From Cognatiluteimonas weifangensis (lineage in GTDB: Bacteria; Pseudomonadota; Gammaproteobacteria; Xanthomonadales; Xanthomonadaceae), in the NCBI RefSeq assembly GCF_003416885.1, contig NZ_QVPD01000012.1:1-64000 (forward strand): DNA of 64,000 nucleotides. The letters run 5' to 3'. Positions 18,115 to 28,775 of the stretch are shown here, piece by piece; positions within the stretch are counted from its first letter, which is position 1, and each line of letters starts with the position of its first letter. The notes below the pieces were generated by a model that was not told the DNA's origin, ran no database searches, and saw only the letters and a program-made list of their open reading frames with translations. A program made the position numbers and the translations under genes.

Positions 18115-18552
18115 ATGAGCGTTGCTCCCCCGGAAGTCATGCGTCGATCCCGTCGCGCGTTCGGCAGCGCCGACCGCTTCGGTTTCCTCGCGTCGTTCCT
18201 GTGCGCGATCCACTGCGCGCTGCTGCCGTTGCTGATCGCGGCGCTGCCCTCGCTCGGCGTCGCGGTCTGGCTGGGCGAAGGCTTCGAGGAAGGTTTCGTG
18301 GCGTTCGCGACCCTGTTCGGCCTGTTCACCCTGGTCTGGGGTTATCGCCGCCACCATCGGGTGCGGGCGTTGTGGCTGCTGCTGCCGGGGCTGCTGGCGC
18401 TGTGGCTGGGGGTGCTGTACGCGCCGCTGCACCATGCGTTGCTGGCGCACGCGGTGGTGATGACCGTCGGCGGCACCCTGGTCGGCCTCGCGCACCTGGC
18501 CAATCTGCGGCTGCACCACTGCCACGTCCACGGCGCCGGCTGCGCGCATTGA
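18115..18552 (+). CDS. MerC-domain membrane protein
   Basis: Protein of 145 aa with four hydrophobic segments and a Cys pair in FLCAIHCALLPLL (near residue 30), typical of the MerC family of inner-membrane metal transporters. It has a His/Cys-rich C-terminus (LHHCHVHGAGCAH). The ATG at 18115 is chosen; an in-frame ATG at 18097 would lie inside the putative Zur box. No other mer genes are present, so a mercury role is unlikely. Divergence from a ZnuD-like receptor suggests zinc handling. That substrate is inferred from context only. Confidence 0.78.
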   Translation: MSVAPPEVMRRSRRAFGSADRFGFLASFLCAIHCALLPLLIAALPSLGVAVWLGEGFEEGFVAFATLFGLFTLVWGYRRHHRVRALWLLLPGLLALWLGVLYAPLHHALLAHAVVMTVGGTLVGLAHLANLRLHHCHVHGAGCAH

Positions 18553-18593
18553 TTCCATGCGGCGCACGGGATCGGTCCCGGTAGGAGTCGTCG

Positions 18594-18620
18594 TCGTCCC
18601 CGCGAAGGCGGGGATCCAGC
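18594..18620 (+). repeat. Short palindromic repeat (GTCATCCCCGCGAAAGCGGGGAT type)
   Basis: TCCCCGCGAAGGCGGGGAT forms a hairpin (CCCCGC / GCGGGG) and is a widespread intergenic repeat type in proteobacteria. A second copy is at 22495-22523. Confidence 0.7.
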
Positions 18621-18654
18621 GCCTTTACGTCGGGCGCGTCCATCCGTGACCTGA

Positions 18655-18815
18655 CCTCGGGAGATCGGCTTCGGACAGAGTCGCCGTCCGGTGGGCTGGG
18701 GGTGCTGCGCCCTCCTGACGACCTCCTGTCTTTAAGTCGGGTCGTGGGCCATCCATGGCCCACTCTCCGCACCCCCAGCCCGCCGGGCGGCGACTTGGCG
18801 AGATTGGAGGTCATC
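18655..18815 (-). repeat. Family A repeat, inverted copy plus a partial copy
   Basis: 18655-18762 is the reverse complement of the unit seen at 21-480, with core GACGACCTCCTGTCTTTAAG on this strand. A 3' fragment in forward orientation follows at about 18772-18805 (CACCCCCAGCCCGCCGGGCG). Confidence 0.85.
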
Positions 18816-18852
18816 GCTTCGTGGGGCTTTTCTACAAGCGCCAACTCACTGC

Positions 18853-19330
18853 CCGGAAGCCGGTGGCCCGGCCTGTGCGGGACCGTCGGCGGCATGGATG
18901 CCGCCGAGGAGCCTACAGGGACGTATTCACGGCGTGTCCCGCACAGGCCGGGCCACCGGCTTCCCCCCACGGAAGCTTCCGCGCTTGAAGGAAGATCTAC
19001 ACGGCGTGTCCCGCACAGGCCGGGCCGCCGGCTTCCCCCACGGAAGCTTCCGCGCTTGAAGGGAAATCTACACGGCGAGTCCCGCACAGGCCGGGCTACC
19101 GGCTTCCTCCGCAGAAGCTTCCGCGCTTGATGGAGATGTTTTCGCGCCGTGTCCCGTCCCGCATAGGCCGGGCCGCCGGCTACCCGCAGAGGTCCCGCGC
19201 TTGGGAGACGAAGGAATGCTGCCGCCGAGCTTCCAGGGGGCGGATTCATGACGTGTCCCGCAATGTCACCGCGTGTCCCGCACAGGCCGGGCCACTGGCT
19301 TCCCCCAGAGGTCCCCGCGCCGGGGGCTTG
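18853..19330. repeat. REPIN-like element and REP cluster (family B)
   Basis: 18855-18965 has two inverted copies of GAAGCCGGTGGCCCGGCCTG around a spacer that includes GGCATGGATGCC, the layout of a REPIN. Further single copies of CCCGCACAGGCCGGGC, each followed by GGCTTCC and then CGGAAGCTTCCGCGCTTGA, occur near 19010, 19082, 19150 and 19280. A near-identical but inverted REPIN lies at about 55490-55598. The 881 bp between merC and the bTHX gene hold only these repeats. No RAYT-type transposase gene was recognised in the window. Confidence 0.8.
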
Positions 19331-19433
19331 AGGGCGCAGGCCGGGCGCAGGCGGCGCCGGAGCGCGTGCTAGAATTCCGACCCTCGCGCGCGTCGCGATC
19401 CCCAATCGAACACGAGAATCTCAGGAGCACGAC

Positions 19434-19622
19434 ATGGGCAAGGGCGACATCAAGACCGCCAAGGGCAAGCGCAGCAAGTCCAGCTACGGCAACGTGCGCC
19501 CTCATGCCGCAGCCAAGGCCGCCGGCGCGGTCAAGGCGCCGGTGGTGAAGAAGGCTGCGACCCGCACCGTGGCCAAGGCCCCGGCGAAGAAGGTCGTGGC
19601 CAAGAAGACCGTCGCCAAGTAA
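19434..19622 (+). CDS. 30S ribosomal protein bTHX
   Basis: Basic protein of 62 aa starting MGKGDIKTAKGKRSKSSYGN, which matches the bTHX/Thx (S31e-like) family of small-subunit proteins. The second half is an Ala/Lys/Val-rich tail, as in Xanthomonadaceae versions, much longer than the 26-residue Thermus Thx. A strong ribosome site (CAGGAG at 19422-19427) and a downstream intrinsic terminator support expression as a single gene. Confidence 0.88.
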   Translation: MGKGDIKTAKGKRSKSSYGNVRPHAAAKAAGAVKAPVVKKAATRTVAKAPAKKVVAKKTVAK

Positions 19623-19655
19623 TCGCCGCCGGCGCGGCTCCGCGCAGGCTGCAAC

Positions 19656-19685
19656 GAAGCCCCGCACTGCGGGGCTTCGTCGTTT
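19656..19685 (+). terminator. Intrinsic terminator after bTHX
   Basis: CGAAGCCCCGC and GCGGGGCTTCG form a perfect 11-bp stem with a 3-base loop (19656-19680), followed by TCGTTT. It begins 33 bases after the bTHX stop and could also serve hutI on the other strand. Confidence 0.85.
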
Positions 19686-19704
19686 GCGGGGCTGGCGAGC
19701 GCGC

Positions 19705-20934
19705 TCAGGCCACGCGCCGGCCGCCGGCGAAAACCGCCGCCGCGAGCTCGCCCCCCAGCCAGTAGCCCAGTTCCGCCGGCTGGCCGATGCGCCAGTGCAC
19801 GAAGTCCGCGCGCAGGCCCGCGCGCAGCACGCCGCGGTCGTCGCAGCCCAGTGCGCGCGCGCCGTGCAGGGTGGCGCCGCGCAGCGCTTCCTCCGGCGTC
19901 AGCCGGAAATGCGTGCACGCCAGCTGCATCGCCTGGCGCAGCGACAGCAGCGGCGAGGTGCCGGGATTGCAGTCGGTGGCCACCGCCATCGGCACGCCGT
20001 GCGCGCGCAGCTGCTGCAGCGGCGGCAGCGTGGTTTCGCGCAGCACGTGGAACGCGCCGGGCAGCAGCACCGCGACCGTGCCGGCCGCCGCCAGCGCGCG
20101 CACGCCGGCGTCCGAGGTGTGCTCGATGTGATCGGCCGACAGGCCGCCGAATTCCGCCACCAGCGCCGCGCCGCCGAGGTCGCTGAGCTGATCGGCGTGC
20201 AGCTTGACCGGCAGCCCCAGCGCACGCGCGGCTTCGAACACGCGCCGCGTCTGCGCCGGCGAAAAGCCGATGCCCTCGCAGAACGCGTCCACCGCGTCCA
20301 CCAGCCCCTCGGCGTGCAGCCGCGGCAGCCAGTCGAGCACCGCGGCGATGTAGCCGTCGCCGTCGCCGGCGTATTCCGGCGGCAGCGCGTGCGCGCCGAG
20401 GAAGGTCGCGCGCACCTCGATGCCCAACTCGGTGCCGATGCGGCGCGCCACCCGCAGCAGCTTGCGCTCGTTGTCGTAGTCCAGGCCGTAGCCGGACTTG
20501 ATCTCCAGCGTGGTGACGCCGTCGCGCAGCAACGCGTGTGCGCGCGGCAGCGATTGCGCCAGCAGCGCGTCCTCGCTGGCGGCGCGCACCGCGCGCACGG
20601 TCGAGAGGATGCCGCCGCCGGCGCGGGCGATGGCGGCGTAGTCGGCGCCCTGCAGGCGCTGCTCGAATTCGCCGGCGCGGTCGCCGGCGAACACGACGTG
20701 GGTATGGCAGTCCACCAGTCCGGGGGTGATCCAGCCGCCGTCGAACGCGAGCACCTCGCGGGCCAGCGTCGCTGGATCGCCCGGCAGGCCGGCGCGCGGG
20801 CCGACGTACGTCAGCCGGCCGTCGCGCCAGCCCAGCGCCGCGTCCGCGATCGCGCCGTAGCCGCTCGCGGCGTCCAGCGTCGCCAGCGCCATGCCCGTCG
20901 CCAGCCCGTCCCACTGCTGCCTGCCTGTCGTCAT
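19705..20934 (-). CDS. hutI: Imidazolonepropionase
   Basis: Third step of histidine degradation, opening imidazolonepropionate to formiminoglutamate. It is an amidohydrolase-fold metalloenzyme of 409 aa with the metal-binding HxH in [14 protein letters not shown] (near residue 75), EIKSGYGLD and [11 protein letters not shown]. Length matches the family. The start at 20934 follows a TAGAAT box by seven bases. It is divergent from hutF, with 78 bp between the start codons. Confidence 0.95.
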   Translation of the reverse strand: MTTGRQQWDGLATGMALATLDAASGYGAIADAALGWRDGRLTYVGPRAGLPGDPATLAREVLAFDGGWITPGLVDCHTHVVFAGDRAGEFEQRLQGADYAAIARAGGGILSTVRAVRAASEDALLAQSLPRAHALLRDGVTTLEIKSGYGLDYDNERKLLRVARRIGTELGIEVRATFLGAHALPPEYAGDGDGYIAAVLDWLPRLHAEGLVDAVDAFCEGIGFSPAQTRRVFEAARALGLPVKLHADQLSDLGGAALVAEFGGLSADHIEHTSDAGVRALAAAGTVAVLLPGAFHVLRETTLPPLQQLRAHGVPMAVATDCNPGTSPLLSLRQAMQLACTHFRLTPEEALRGATLHGARALGCDDRGVLRAGLRADFVHWRIGQPAELGYWLGGELAAAVFAGGRRVA

Positions 20935-20941
20935 GGCGGCG

Positions 20942-20947
20942 ATTCTA
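20942..20947 (-). promoter_or_regulatory. hutI: -10 element of hutI
   Basis: TAGAAT on the minus strand ends seven bases before the hutI ATG, again without a Shine-Dalgarno sequence. Confidence 0.4.
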
Positions 20948-21000
20948 CAGAGGCCGGTTGCGGCGGCCGCGGGGCAGTCGCATTGCCCCGGGCGGCGGGA

Positions 21001-21006
21001 GACAAT
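21001..21006 (+). promoter_or_regulatory. hutF: -10 element of hutF, leaderless arrangement
   Basis: GACAAT ends six bases before the hutF ATG. No -35 of consensus quality is seen. The 78-bp divergent region presumably also carries any HutC or other operator, but no clear palindrome was recognised. Confidence 0.4.
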
Positions 21007-21012
21007 GGCCGC

Positions 21013-22395
21013 ATGCAGACCATCGACGCCGCGATGTTGTGGACGCCTGCGGGCTGGCGCAGCGATGCCGGGTTCGACTGCGACGGCGACGGCCGCATCC
21101 AGGCGCTGGACCGCGCCGAGCCGACCGCCGGCGCCGGCTGGATCGTGCCCGGCATCCCCAACCTGCATTCGCACGCTTTCCAGCGCGCGATGGCGGGGCT
21201 GGCCGAGCGCCGCACGCTGGACGGCCCCGCGGGCGCGGCGCCGCGCGATGCGCACGACTCGTTCTGGACTTGGCGCGAAACCATGTACCGCATGGCCGCG
21301 CGCTTCGATCCCGACACGCTGCACGCGGTCGCCGCGCAGCTGTACGTCGAGATGCTGGAAGCCGGCTACACCAGCGTCTGCGAATTCCATTACCTGCACC
21401 ACGCCCCGGATGGCAAGCCGTACGCCGACCCGGCGGCGATGTCGCGCGCGCTGATCGCCGCCGCGCGCGAGGCCGGCATCCGCCTGACATTGCTGCCGGT
21501 GCTGTACATGAGCGGCGGTTTCGACGGCCGCGCGCTGGGCGAGCGGCAGCGCCGCTTCGGCCACGATGTCGATGCCTTTCTCGCCCTGCTCGAGACCCTG
21601 CGTAGCGCCGAGGACGCCAGCCTGCGCATCGGCTGCGCGCTGCACAGCCTGCGTGCGGTTCCGGCCGACGCCATGCGCGCGCTGCTGGCGGCGTTGCCGC
21701 GCGCGCTGCCGCGGCACATCCACATCGCCGAACAGGTCGGCGAGGTCCAGGACTGCCTCGCGCTGCGCGGCGCGCGCCCGGTGGAATGGCTGCTCGCCAA
21801 CGCCGAGGTCGACGCGCGCTGGACCCTGGTGCACGCCACCCACCTGGACGAGGCGGAAGTGCAGGGCATCGCCCGCAGCGGCGCCACCGTGGCGCTGTGC
21901 CCGACCACCGAGGCCAACCTCGGCGACGGCCTGTTCCCGCTGCGCGACTACCTGGACGCCGGCGGCGCGTTCGGCATCGGCTCGGACTCGCAGATCTCGG
22001 TGTCGCCGGTGGAGGAACTGCGCTGGCTCGAGTACGGCCAGCGCCTGGCCACGCGCCACCGCAACATCGCCGTGGACGGCGTCTCCCCCAGCGTCGGCGA
22101 GACGCTGCTGCGCGGCGTGCTGGCCAGCGGCGGCCATGCCAGCGGGCAACCCGTCGGCAGGCTCGAGCCCGGCGCCTGCGCGGACTGGCTCGTGCTCGAC
22201 ACCGACGCGCCGCAATTCGCCGGCGTGCAGGCGGCCGATGCGGTGGACCGCTGGCTCTTCAGCGGCAACCGCAACCTGGTGCGCGAGGTGCACGTCGGCG
22301 GCCGCCGCGTGGTCGCCGAGGGCCGGCACCTGGCGCGCGAGGCGATCGCAGCGCGCTACCGCGAAACGCTGCGGACGCTGCTCGCGGCGGCGTAG
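21013..22395 (+). CDS. hutF: Formimidoylglutamate deiminase
   Basis: Converts N-formimidoylglutamate to N-formylglutamate and ammonia, the two-step branch of histidine degradation used by Pseudomonas and xanthomonads. It is an amidohydrolase of 460 aa with HxH in [12 protein letters not shown] (near residue 57), the metal His in [13 protein letters not shown], and the catalytic Asp in [15 protein letters not shown]. The pathway also needs an N-formylglutamate deformylase (hutG), which is not in this window. Confidence 0.95.
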   Translation: MQTIDAAMLWTPAGWRSDAGFDCDGDGRIQALDRAEPTAGAGWIVPGIPNLHSHAFQRAMAGLAERRTLDGPAGAAPRDAHDSFWTWRETMYRMAARFDPDTLHAVAAQLYVEMLEAGYTSVCEFHYLHHAPDGKPYADPAAMSRALIAAAREAGIRLTLLPVLYMSGGFDGRALGERQRRFGHDVDAFLALLETLRSAEDASLRIGCALHSLRAVPADAMRALLAALPRALPRHIHIAEQVGEVQDCLALRGARPVEWLLANAEVDARWTLVHATHLDEAEVQGIARSGATVALCPTTEANLGDGLFPLRDYLDAGGAFGIGSDSQISVSPVEELRWLEYGQRLATRHRNIAVDGVSPSVGETLLRGVLASGGHASGQPVGRLEPGACADWLVLDTDAPQFAGVQAADAVDRWLFSGNRNLVREVHVGGRRVVAEGRHLAREAIAARYRETLRTLLAAA

Positions 22396-22494
22396 GCGCG
22401 GCGTCGGCTGCGAATGCGGCGGTTACCGGTGGCGCGCGAAGCGCCATCTCCGCCACGGTGAACACCCTACCGGCCTGGCAGGTCCGAATATTGT

Positions 22495-22523
22495 CGTCAT
22501 CCCCGCGAAAGCGGGGATCCAGC
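22495..22523 (+). repeat. Short palindromic repeat, second copy
   Basis: CGTCATCCCCGCGAAAGCGG followed by GGATCCAGC, the same type as at 18594. It lies in the 182-bp gap between the convergent hutF and the PEP-mutase-like gene, where its hairpin could help end both transcripts. Confidence 0.75.
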
Positions 22524-22577
22524 GGCTTGAAGCGGGGTGACTTCAAGCGCGCGGCAGCAACGCCGGCCGACGCACAC

Positions 22578-23387
22578 CTACCGCGGCGTCGGCACGGCGA
22601 ACAGACGGTTCATTGTGCCGTAGTCCAGGGGCGCGGCGTACAGCGACGCGAAGTCGCCGCCCAGGCACGCCATCGCCGCCTGCTGGCCGGCAGCGTAGGC
22701 CACCTTGAACAGGCCCGGGCCGGTGCTGACGCGGCACACGCCGGCGGCCTGCAGTTCGGCCAGCGGCGCCAGCCCCGGCACCGTCATCAGGTTCAGCGCC
22801 AGCGGCACCGCCGCGGCGATCCGCGCGGCGTCCGCGGCCGCGGTCAAGCCCGGCACGAAGCCGCCGTCGGCGCCCGCGTCGCGGTACATCGTCAGGCGCT
22901 GGATCGTCGCCGCCACCGCGGCCTCGCCGCTGGCCAGGCCGCGCAGGTAGACGTCGGTGCGCGCGTTGATGAACGCCGGGGTCGGCCCCAGCGCGGCACG
23001 GATCGCGCGGATCTTGGCCGTCAGCAGCTCCGGCGCGCCGCCGCCGTCCTCCAGGTTGAAACCGACCACGCCCAGGCCGACGACCTCGGCCGCGAGCGCG
23101 GCGACCGCCGCGGGATCCTCGCTGTACCCGTCCTCCAGGTCGACCGTGACCGGCACCGAGCACACCCGCACCAGGTCCGCGCAGGAGTCCAGCAGCACCG
23201 TGCGCGGCAACGCGCCGCCGTCGGCGTAGCCGCGCGACCAGGCCACGGCCGCGCTGCTGGTGGCGACCGCGGGCGCGCCAAGTTCCTGCCACAGCCGCGC
23301 GCTGGCGGCGTCCCAGGCGTTGACCAGCAACAGCGGCGTCGCGGCGCGATGCAGGGCGACGAAGCGGGCGTGGGCGGTAGCGGTCAT
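22578..23387 (-). CDS. Isocitrate lyase/PEP mutase family protein
   Basis: Protein of 269 aa of the PEP mutase/isocitrate lyase superfamily. [13 protein letters not shown] near residue 20 and the metal-binding [10 protein letters not shown] near residue 84 are typical. The family covers C-C and P-C bond lyases (2-methylisocitrate lyase, oxaloacetate hydrolase, phosphonopyruvate hydrolase). The KKCG-type lyase signature is absent, so the reaction cannot be named. The start at 23387 has GAGG upstream. Confidence 0.8.
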   Translation of the reverse strand: MTATAHARFVALHRAATPLLLVNAWDAASARLWQELGAPAVATSSAAVAWSRGYADGGALPRTVLLDSCADLVRVCSVPVTVDLEDGYSEDPAAVAALAAEVVGLGVVGFNLEDGGGAPELLTAKIRAIRAALGPTPAFINARTDVYLRGLASGEAAVAATIQRLTMYRDAGADGGFVPGLTAAADAARIAAAVPLALNLMTVPGLAPLAELQAAGVCRVSTGPGLFKVAYAAGQQAAMACLGGDFASLYAAPLDYGTMNRLFAVPTPR

Positions 23388-23449
23388 CTTCGATCCTCGT
23401 GAGTGTGGCCAGGCCGATTCCCGGCACTGCGTGGGCGCGATGGCTGCAC

Positions 23450-23953
23450 CTACGTCGCAAACAAATCCTCGCGCGCCAGCGCGCCCTCCAGCCGCAGCAG
23501 GAAACGCTTGATCGGCAGCCCGCCGCCATAGCCGGTCAGGCTGCCGTCGGCGCCGATCACGCGGTGGCAGGGCAGCAGGATCGACAGCGGATTGCGGCCG
23601 TTGGCGGCGCCGACCGCGCGGGTCGCGCTGGGCTTGCCGATGCGCGTGGCCAGTTGCGCGTAGCTGATGGTGTGGCCGTAGGGGATGTTGGCCAGCTCCC
23701 ACCACACCTTGCGCTGGAATGCCGTGCCCTGCGGCGCCAGCGGCAGCTCGAACTCGCGGCGGGCGCCGGCGAAATACTCGTCCAGCTGCGCGCGGGTGGC
23801 GACCAGCACCGGGTCGCGCGCGTCCTGGCGCCAGTCCGCCCCGAGCGTCAGCGGGGCGAGCGGCGGGTCGAATTCCAGCAGCCGCAGGCCGTCGTCGCCG
23901 GCGGCCAGCAGCAGCCGGCCGACCGGGCTGTCGGTGTGCAGGTAGCGGATCAT
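23450..23953 (-). CDS. ogt: Methylated-DNA--protein-cysteine methyltransferase
   Basis: Suicide repair protein of 167 aa that moves O6-alkyl groups from guanine to its own Cys. The active site is LLPCHRVIG near residue 128, with the recognition-helix segment GTAFQRKVW upstream. The ATG at 23953 gives the usual short N-terminal domain ([16 protein letters not shown]). No Ada-type regulatory domain is present. It is probably co-transcribed with the PEP-mutase-like gene, 62 bp downstream. Confidence 0.94.
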   Translation of the reverse strand: MIRYLHTDSPVGRLLLAAGDDGLRLLEFDPPLAPLTLGADWRQDARDPVLVATRAQLDEYFAGARREFELPLAPQGTAFQRKVWWELANIPYGHTISYAQLATRIGKPSATRAVGAANGRNPLSILLPCHRVIGADGSLTGYGGGLPIKRFLLRLEGALAREDLFAT

Positions 23954-23984
23954 GCGAGGGGCGTGCGCGCCGCGTGGCCGCGGC

Positions 23985-24866
23985 TCAGTCCTCCTGCGGC
24001 GTCGGCACCGTCGGCGCGTCAGGCGCGGCAGGCGTCACCGGCGCGCCGTGCTCCATGTTCTTCATGTCCTTGACGTCGGGGGTGTCGCCGGCGTGGTGCG
24101 CGTGCGCGTCGTCGGGCGCGGCCTGCGCCGCGGCCGGCTTGCGGAACTTGTAGACGAACTGGTCGGTGCGGCCGCGGATCGCGTCGTCGAACACCTTCAG
24201 CGTGTGGTCGTCGGCCGGGCTGCGCAGCACGGCGCTCTCGCCGACGTACTCGAAGCCGGCCGCCTCGACCTGCTGCCGCACCAGCGCCGGGTCGATCCGG
24301 TGCAGGGTCTCGGTGTCGCGCAGGCCGGAGCCGGCCTCGGCGACGTGGTCGATCACGAGGTAGGTGCCGCCCGGCTTGAGCGCGGCGAACACCGCCCGGT
24401 TGAGGATCGCCGGATCGGTCGGCCCCATGAACTTGTCCGGATAGTCGTGGTAGTTCTGCGCGGTGAACGCCACGTCCACCGGCGTCGGCACCGCCAGCGC
24501 GGCCGCCGGCTGCACCAGTACCCGGATGTTGGGATGGCTGTCGGGCAGCGTCATGGTTTCTTCCGAGTATTTCTGCATCGGCTCGGGCACGGCCGCGTAC
24601 AAGGTGCCTTCCGGGCCGATGATCTTGCTGAAGACCCGGCTCCAGTAGCCGCTGCCGGGCACCAGCTCCAGCACGCTGTCGCCGGGTTTCACCCCGGAGA
24701 AGGCGACGATCTCGGCGATGTGGCGGCGGCTGTCGTCCTTGGCGTCGTCGGCGCGCGCCGGATCGGCCACGGCCGCGGTCACGTAGTCGGGCAGGGCGGG
24801 GGCGTCCTGCGCGGCAACCGGCGCGGACAGGACCATGCCGATGGCGAGGGGAAGGATCCACTTCAT
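23985..24866 (-). CDS. Exported class I SAM-dependent methyltransferase
   Basis: Protein of 293 aa with a Sec signal peptide (residues 1-20, ending APVAA), then a Rossmann-type methyltransferase fold with the glycine motif [13 protein letters not shown] near residue 65 and [13 protein letters not shown] later. The C-terminus from about 245 is low-complexity and rich in Pro, Asp, His and Met ([18 protein letters not shown]), a possible metal-binding tail. A signal peptide on a SAM-dependent enzyme is odd because SAM is not known to be abundant in the periplasm, but this family is widespread in proteobacteria. The substrate is unknown. AAGGAG precedes the ATG. Confidence 0.8.
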   Translation of the reverse strand: MKWILPLAIGMVLSAPVAAQDAPALPDYVTAAVADPARADDAKDDSRRHIAEIVAFSGVKPGDSVLELVPGSGYWSRVFSKIIGPEGTLYAAVPEPMQKYSEETMTLPDSHPNIRVLVQPAAALAVPTPVDVAFTAQNYHDYPDKFMGPTDPAILNRAVFAALKPGGTYLVIDHVAEAGSGLRDTETLHRIDPALVRQQVEAAGFEYVGESAVLRSPADDHTLKVFDDAIRGRTDQFVYKFRKPAAAQAAPDDAHAHHAGDTPDVKDMKNMEHGAPVTPAAPDAPTVPTPQED

Positions 24867-24910
24867 GGCGGTGCTCCTTGGAGGCGGGGCGCCTACTTTA
24901 CCCCCGGTGC

Positions 24911-24916
24911 CATAAT
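24911..24916 (+). promoter_or_regulatory. hutU: -10 element of hutU
   Basis: CATAAT in the 81-bp divergent gap, 31 bases before the hutU ATG. No convincing -35 is seen. Confidence 0.4.
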
Positions 24917-24947
24917 CGCCCGGTTACCGCTTTCCAAAGGTTCCCGG

Positions 24948-26627
<1,680 letters not shown>

Positions 26628-26649
26628 TTGCAGTTGATAGGGGAAGGAA

Positions 26650-28587
26650 ATGGCTCAAGTTTCAGCGTTTGTCGCGCACAGTTTTAGTGCGCAAGACGAA
26701 GAGCATGTGAACAAATTCCTTGGCTTTCTATCGCACTTGTCGGAGATTAATTCGGGATTTTCGTGGGCGCACGCACTAGTGGCTAAGCCACAAGATTTGC
26801 GTGAAAAAGTCTTAGAGGCGATCAACGACAAAAACCTCCTGATAGCTATTTGCTCACGCCATAGCTACTCAATAAGCCCATCCGACGTGCGATCCGGATG
26901 GATAGGTTCAAACGTGAAGTTCTCGAAAGATGATCTCGTTTGGACCGCTTCCGAATGGATAATTCAAGAAATTGGGCTTGCATTTGGGCGGGGTATGAAC
27001 TTGGTTCTTCTCGTCGAGGAAGGAGTCCGAAAGCCTGGTGGACTGCAGGGAAACATTGAGTACATCGACTTCGTTCGTAAAGCCCCTGAGCGATCTTTCG
27101 TGCGGCTTATGGAGATGATCAATGCGCTGATTTCGGCGTCTCCCGATCAGGGCGTCGTGGGCGACGCAAATACTCCGGAAGAAGACTCGCAGAAGCCGCC
27201 TCAAGTATTGGGTAGTGAGGGTCCGCCACCAAGTTCCTCGCTGTCCCTAAACGAATTGGAGCATGGTTGGTTCATGGCGCTACTGCATGGTGATGAAGCT
27301 GGGCAAGTGCAATTTAAAGATGCATTTCTGACTTCGAGTCATGGTGCATCAAGCGTTCAAAGGGCCCGATGGGATTCTCGCGAAAATTGGCTTAAGCAAC
27401 TTGTTAACGGTAACGGCAGCATAGATGAGGTAAGACGCCTACGAGAGGAGTGGCCTAATGATTCAGAAATAGCTATGAATGAAGCTCGTTTATTCGAGCA
27501 AATGGAAGAATATTCGGTCGCATCTCGTTCGTTCCTGATCGCTGCAGAGAACGAATTAGACCCCAAGACCAAGGTCAAGTATTTAACTTCTGCTGCGGCT
27601 GCGTTGACTCGCTCAGACAGATTCGATCAAGCGCAGAAGACATTGCAGTCGGCAAGAGAGGTCGTTTCGTCCTCGAATGATCATGCGCTAATGATCGAAT
27701 TCATGCGAGCTTTTCCCAGTATCTATGAAGCACAGGAAAAGCTAACAAAAGTGGCCGCGCTGGAGGTGCTCCTTGAAGGCGATCCAGGAGATCACGCGAT
27801 TCGTTTTGACCTTGCTTACCTATACGGCGAACTGGAAATGCAAGAGATGGCGTTCTTTCACTATGGTCGCATTCCTCGTGCGGCCAGATCCTCTGGGGCA
27901 TGGAATAATTTTGGTGTTGCTGCCGGAGCACTGAAGCTTTCAGGCGTTTCCATCAACGCCTATACGCAAGCAGGAAATGCTGGAAATACATTGGCAATTA
28001 GTAACAAGGCAAGGCGACAGCGTGATGTGGGCCTTTATGACGAGGCTGAGGCTGCATGTCGGGCGGCGTTGATGATTGCGGATTGCGATAGCCAAGTTGC
28101 GGAAACACTTAGTTCGATCGCAACATTAAAAGAGAAGGAGCAAAAAATTGTTTCAGAAATACGAACACGGTCAGCTCCAATTTCAGAATTTATGCGCTCA
28201 CTGGGACGCGCATGTGCGACCTCGCCTATTCCCATAAGTGGCTCGTTCGACTTGCCGGAATGTAGCTGCGTGATCTCGGTGCGTGGCGAAGATTTTGAGC
28301 TGCTGGGCAGCTATAAACGCCAGGGGGGATTAGCCAGTTTGATTGGGCGGGGTCAGTCGGAAAATACACTGACGCTTAAATTTCTCGGGAAGAGATATGG
28401 AAATGCAGTGATGGGGAAAGTTACTCGTACACCGGCAGGAGTCACAAAGCCGACGATACTTGGAGATGTGATCGATGAATCAAGGTTCTGTCTGTATTTT
28501 GACGGGCGGAGCGACACGCTGCAGATTATCGAGCTCGGATCTTCCGCATCGAAGAGCAAGCGATATACCGCCACTCGTTCAAGTTGA
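26650..28587 (+). CDS. TIR-domain protein with TPR-like region; candidate immune effector
   Basis: Protein of 645 aa. Residues 1-160 look like a bacterial TIR domain: strand A with FVAHSFSAQD (7-16), a core strand LLIAICSRHS (63-72), and WIIQEIGLAFGRGMN (103-117), in which Glu107 sits where TIR NADases keep the catalytic Glu. A linker rich in Pro/Ser follows (about 170-210). Residues about 265-505 are helical and repetitive in TPR style (RSDRFDQAQKTLQSA, LAYLYGELEMQEMAF, VGLYDEAEAACRAAL). The last 130 residues have no recognised domain. Bacterial TIR proteins commonly deplete NAD or make cyclic-ADP-ribose signals during phage attack. No second component such as ThsA, a CD-NTase or a protease is adjacent. 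GGGGAAGG at 26639-26646 is a good ribosome site, 22 bp after hutU. Its AT-rich composition indicates transfer. A defence role is inference. Confidence 0.75.
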   Translation: MAQVSAFVAHSFSAQDEEHVNKFLGFLSHLSEINSGFSWAHALVAKPQDLREKVLEAINDKNLLIAICSRHSYSISPSDVRSGWIGSNVKFSKDDLVWTASEWIIQEIGLAFGRGMNLVLLVEEGVRKPGGLQGNIEYIDFVRKAPERSFVRLMEMINALISASPDQGVVGDANTPEEDSQKPPQVLGSEGPPPSSSLSLNELEHGWFMALLHGDEAGQVQFKDAFLTSSHGASSVQRARWDSRENWLKQLVNGNGSIDEVRRLREEWPNDSEIAMNEARLFEQMEEYSVASRSFLIAAENELDPKTKVKYLTSAAAALTRSDRFDQAQKTLQSAREVVSSSNDHALMIEFMRAFPSIYEAQEKLTKVAALEVLLEGDPGDHAIRFDLAYLYGELEMQEMAFFHYGRIPRAARSSGAWNNFGVAAGALKLSGVSINAYTQAGNAGNTLAISNKARRQRDVGLYDEAEAACRAALMIADCDSQVAETLSSIATLKEKEQKIVSEIRTRSAPISEFMRSLGRACATSPIPISGSFDLPECSCVISVRGEDFELLGSYKRQGGLASLIGRGQSENTLTLKFLGKRYGNAVMGKVTRTPAGVTKPTILGDVIDESRFCLYFDGRSDTLQIIELGSSASKSKRYTATRSS

Positions 28588-28678
28588 GGTTGGAGTGAAA
28601 CACGGGTCGGAACCCAAATTTTAGTAGTGCACTGAGCAAGCCAGTGTCGTCGGAAGAACAGGGGTGGGCGGAAAACGG

Positions 28679-28698
28679 GGGGTCAGAGTATATTTTTG
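28679..28698 (+). repeat. GGGGTCAGAGT repeat, copy 1
   Basis: GGGGTCAGAGTATATTTTTG lies in the 188-bp gap before the cold-shock/DUF1294 gene. A sister copy follows that gene at 29393. Motifs of this form are often found next to REP-associated tyrosine transposase genes in other proteobacteria. That link is from memory, and no such transposase is present here. Confidence 0.6.
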
Positions 28699-28775
28699 AA
28701 AGTGGATAAATCCTGATGGTTGCGATTTCCATCTCATTCCCTGCAAAAGTTCCGTGCACCTCAAGACGATTCGCG

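Noticed and set aside
18115-18552. Mercury resistance operon
   Set aside because: Only the MerC-like gene is present. merR, merT, merP and merA are absent, and the neighbours point to zinc.
26650-28775. Prophage or integrative element at the AT-rich island
   Set aside because: No integrase, phage structural gene, tRNA site or long attachment repeat is seen; only short direct repeats.
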